64,000 bases of DNA from Anaerolineaceae bacterium UBA5211 (GTDB lineage Bacteria > Chloroflexota > Anaerolineae > Anaerolineales > Anaerolineaceae): contig DHVJ01000034.1 of NCBI GenBank assembly GCA_002412595.1, forward strand, positions 1 through 64,000, in the 5' to 3' direction. The notes beneath the pieces are model-generated. The model did no database searches and was not told the DNA's origin. It worked only from the letters and a program-made list of their open reading frames with translations. Below are positions 61,784 to 64,000 of the stretch, piece by piece. Both the position numbers and the translations under genes were made by a program. Each line of letters starts with the position of its first letter. The first letter of the stretch is position 1.

Positions 61784-62629
61784 ATGATGAAAATTCAAGC
61801 CTATCTTAAATATCAGTTTCATTTATACATGCTGCGTTGGCGATGGCTGCTGCCATTTCCGGTGGGTCTTGTACTGGGTTACTGGGGCGGGAAAGTCCTG
61901 CAGGCCTCCATACTGTGGGACAGCAGTGCGCAAGCCAATGCTCTGGAAGCCTTCGTGTGGGCTTTCGGCAAACCGGAAATTGTGTATTACGTGATCTCCA
62001 TCCTGTATATCTATTTGGTATCGGGCCTGGGATTGAACCGCTTTTCCGAGCAACAGGTTCTGCTGCAATTGGGTTCGCGCAGCAAATGGTGGTTGGGGAA
62101 GGTCGGTTTCATCTTTATGGGGACAATTGGTTATGCCGCCCTTTTGTTGATCAGCTTCTTTATTCCGGTTATAGCCCGTTATCCGCTGTCGAATGCATGG
62201 AGCCCTGCCAGCCAGGTCAACGGCGGCATCAACCTGGGATATGCCACGCTCAACGGCACACCCGTGCAGGCATTTTGGAACATCTTTATCTTTTTGCTGG
62301 TTGGCTGGTTTGCCATAGGCCTGTTCATGCTGGTGATCAACCTGCTCACCCAGCGCGCCTGGCCCGGTTACCTGGGCGGCGTCCTGTTGATCATCTGCAG
62401 CAAGCTGGGCATGATCGAAGGCGGCCCAATCGGTGGTGAAGGGATTCAATCATTCTTCATGCTGCAGAACCATCTCGAATTTACACCGTTGTGGGCGCCC
62501 GTGCGGATGATCCCACAAGTCTATTCCTGGATATTCTGGTCGGTCTGGATCCTGCTGTGTTTGGCCGCCAGTTGGTTCATATGCAAACGTCAAAATCTTT
62601 ATGCGATTACGCTTCGGGAGGATTACTAA
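61784..62629 (+). CDS. ABC-type transporter permease-like membrane protein, second subunit
   Basis: 281 residues with about six helices (near 15-35, 60-85, 105-132, 165-190, 198-215, 245-263). It shares no clear sequence with the first permease but has the same size and topology, and its stop directly abuts the ATPase start. Two ATGs stand together; either may serve. It probably forms a heterodimer with the first permease. Confidence 0.75.
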   Translation: MMKIQAYLKYQFHLYMLRWRWLLPFPVGLVLGYWGGKVLQASILWDSSAQANALEAFVWAFGKPEIVYYVISILYIYLVSGLGLNRFSEQQVLLQLGSRSKWWLGKVGFIFMGTIGYAALLLISFFIPVIARYPLSNAWSPASQVNGGINLGYATLNGTPVQAFWNIFIFLLVGWFAIGLFMLVINLLTQRAWPGYLGGVLLIICSKLGMIEGGPIGGEGIQSFFMLQNHLEFTPLWAPVRMIPQVYSWIFWSVWILLCLAASWFICKRQNLYAITLREDY

Positions 62630-63286
62630 ATGAATAATCATCAGCCAGCCGTTGAACTCAACGCGGTTCGCAAGGCTTTTCACAACACCACCGTATTCAA
62701 AGGTGTCAATCTCAGCATTCCAAAAGGCAGCATCACCGGCATCAGCGGCCCGAACGGCGCCGGCAAGAGCATGCTGCTGCGCATCATCTGCGGGTTGGTC
62801 CAGCCCAGCGAAGGCCAGGTCAGTGTGTTTGGCCAGCAGGTCGGTGTGGACGTGGATTTTCCGGCGCGCACCGGTGCTTTGATCGACATGCCTGGATTTG
62901 TACCCAACTGGTCCGGCTTTAAAAACCTGCACATGCTGGCGGAAATCAATGGCCGGGTCGATAAGCTGCGCATCGCGGAGGTCTTATCCATAGTGGGGCT
63001 AGATGAAAATAACCACCAAGCGGTCAGCACCTATTCCATCGGCATGCAGAAACGTCTGGGCATCGCCCAAGCCATCCTGGAAGAACCTGAATTGCTGCTT
63101 CTGGATGAGCCGACCGATTCGATTGATCAGGACGGATGGAAGGGCATTTACGAATACCTGATCGCGCTGAAGGACAACGGCACCGCCATCTTGTTGACCA
63201 GCAATAAACTGGATGAGATCAATATCCTGTGCGACCAGGCTTATTTATTGAAGGATAAGAAACTGACGCCCGTTCCGATCCAGTAG
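62630..63286 (+). CDS. ABC transporter ATP-binding protein
   Basis: 218 residues. Walker A is GPNGAGKSMLL, Q-loop region GFVPNWSGFKN, signature YSIGMQKRLGIAQA (the LSGGQ place reads YSIGM, as in the CcmA/BcrA-like group), Walker B LLLLDEPTDSID and H-loop replaced by LLTSNKLDEI, where the switch residue is Asn/Ser instead of His. The lost His switch occurs in BcrA-like ATPases too. It powers the two permeases just upstream. Confidence 0.9.
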   Translation: MNNHQPAVELNAVRKAFHNTTVFKGVNLSIPKGSITGISGPNGAGKSMLLRIICGLVQPSEGQVSVFGQQVGVDVDFPARTGALIDMPGFVPNWSGFKNLHMLAEINGRVDKLRIAEVLSIVGLDENNHQAVSTYSIGMQKRLGIAQAILEEPELLLLDEPTDSIDQDGWKGIYEYLIALKDNGTAILLTSNKLDEINILCDQAYLLKDKKLTPVPIQ

Positions 63287-63297
63287 GACCAGAGCGC

Positions 63298-64000
63298 TCA
63301 GGAGAAAATCGCGCGGCTCAGGCGCCGGACGCCCTCTTGCAGCTGCTCCGGCGTCAGCGCGCAGAATGGCAGGCGGATGAACTGCTCTCCACCTTGGATG
63401 AAGAATCCGCGGCTGTCGCTCAGGGCCAAGCCAGCAGCCTGCAGCGCGGATGGGTTGGGAACGCAATATCCTGCTCCCAAGTTTAGCCCGACAAAAAAAC
63501 CACCGGCAGGTTTAACCCAATCCGCCCGGCCGAAAAATTCGGCTTCCAGCGTTTGCAGCAGGGTATCCAGGCGCGGACGATACAGCGCTTTCAATTGCTC
63601 CAGATTTTCCGCCAACCAGCCGCGCTGGATGAACTCATAAGCGATGGCCTGATTTAAGTAACTGGCATTGATGTAAGTATCCTCGGCGAACTTGCGCACG
63701 CTTTCGACCAGTTCCGGCGGCAGGAGCATGAAGCCCACGCGCAGTCCGGGGCTGATCAGCTTGCTGTAGGAGGACATGTAAATGACCCGTTCAGGTGCCA
63801 ATTCAAATAATGAGGGAAGCGCCTGGCCATGATAGCGCAGGTCGCGGTAGGGACCGTCTTCGATCAGGTAGAACCCGTAAGTTTTAGACAATTCAATCAG
63901 CTTGCGGCGCGCCGCCAGGGGCATGACCGCTCCGCTGGGATTTTGAAAGTCCGGGATCAGGTAGAAGTAACGCGGCCGCAAACCAGATCGGAGCTTTTCT
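63298..64000 (-). CDS. PLP-dependent aminotransferase (MocR/LysN-like), C-terminal part, cut by right edge
   Basis: The frame is open to the right edge (EKLRSGLRPRYFYL...), giving 233 visible residues. FYLIPDFQNPSGAVMP and LIEDGPYRDLRYHG carry the PLP-ring Asp-x-x-Tyr, and SSYSKLISPGLRVGFM has the Schiff-base Lys. The C-terminal domain includes GGFFVGLNL and FIRLPFCALTPEQLQEGVRRL with the carboxylate-binding Arg. This is the fold-type I group shared by 2-aminoadipate transaminase LysN and MocR regulators; the N-terminus needed to tell them apart is outside. It converges on the ABC operon with 11 nt between stops and no hairpin. Confidence 0.88.
   Translation of the reverse strand, partial: EKLRSGLRPRYFYLIPDFQNPSGAVMPLAARRKLIELSKTYGFYLIEDGPYRDLRYHGQALPSLFELAPERVIYMSSYSKLISPGLRVGFMLLPPELVESVRKFAEDTYINASYLNQAIAYEFIQRGWLAENLEQLKALYRPRLDTLLQTLEAEFFGRADWVKPAGGFFVGLNLGAGYCVPNPSALQAAGLALSDSRGFFIQGGEQFIRLPFCALTPEQLQEGVRRLSRAIFS

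Noticed and set aside
61823..62449. Long frames on both strands within the second permease region (up to 208 codons)
   Set aside because: Shadows of the permease gene, which has the right helices, spacing and direction for the operon.

Overview
The window looks like chromosomal DNA of an anaerobic, chemoheterotrophic bacterium, most likely Chloroflexota of the Anaerolineae type. This is an inference from gene content: a NfnSL-type transhydrogenase pair, a Gly104/Lys124-type phosphofructokinase, a DUF6485-like Cys-rich protein, many GAF-rich sensor proteins, a GHL15-like lipoprotein, an MscL with a zinc ribbon and an RRM protein with a Gly/Arg tail. No 16S or other phylogenetic marker is present, and I saw no tRNA, rRNA, CRISPR array, insertion sequence or phage gene.

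Layout. 1-1230: the end of an M20 peptidase and a stand-alone RarA C-terminal-like domain. 1231-1878: a repeat-rich gap. 1879-6769 (minus strand): esterase-like lipoprotein, phosphofructokinase, the NfnL/NfnS pair and a small Cys-rich protein. 6855-10738: a tail-anchored disordered protein, a glycosidase-like lipoprotein, a membrane protein and a GNAT acetyltransferase. 10666-32151 (minus strand): about 21.5 kb of almost gapless or overlapping genes, apparently one operon. Read from its 5' end it encodes a four-TM degenerate-GGDEF protein, an initiating sugar-phosphate transferase, a glycosyltransferase, a Wzz-like protein fused to a degenerate GGDEF domain, an O-antigen-ligase/polymerase-like protein, a Wzx flippase, two glycosyltransferases, a processive GT2, a BcsB-like protein, a tandem pair of glycosyltransferases, a dimodular NRPS (A-T-C-A-T-TE) and an Sfp-type phosphopantetheinyl transferase.

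32262-46233 is a signalling island. Leftward it has a GGDEF cyclase and an HD-GYP protein. Rightward it has a MASE3-PAS histidine kinase, a double-receiver protein, a receiver-PAS-GAF-HD-GYP protein and a CHASE4-HAMP-GAF-GGDEF cyclase. Two enzymes that should make c-di-GMP and two that should degrade it therefore sit beside an operon with two membrane-bound degenerate GGDEF domains, both of which keep an RxxD inhibitory-site motif. The simplest reading is c-di-GMP-controlled assembly of a Wzx/Wzy-type surface polysaccharide, with a dipeptide-like NRPS product made by the same operon. I regard this as the undescribed system of the window.

46305-53903: a PEBP protein, MscL, pyruvate (or acetoin) dehydrogenase E1alpha-E1beta-E2, a TspO-like and a DUF1475-like membrane protein, DegV and an alpha-toroid cyclase-like protein. 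54120-57346: a Met/Gly-rich PepSY-like protein with an OmpR-type two-component system, then an RRM protein. 57404-63286: a lipoprotein diverges from a WD40 - GntR(YtrA-type) - ABC-2 exporter operon whose consensus sigma-70 promoter is overlapped by a perfect 16-bp palindrome. 63298-64000: the 3' part of a MocR/LysN-like aminotransferase.
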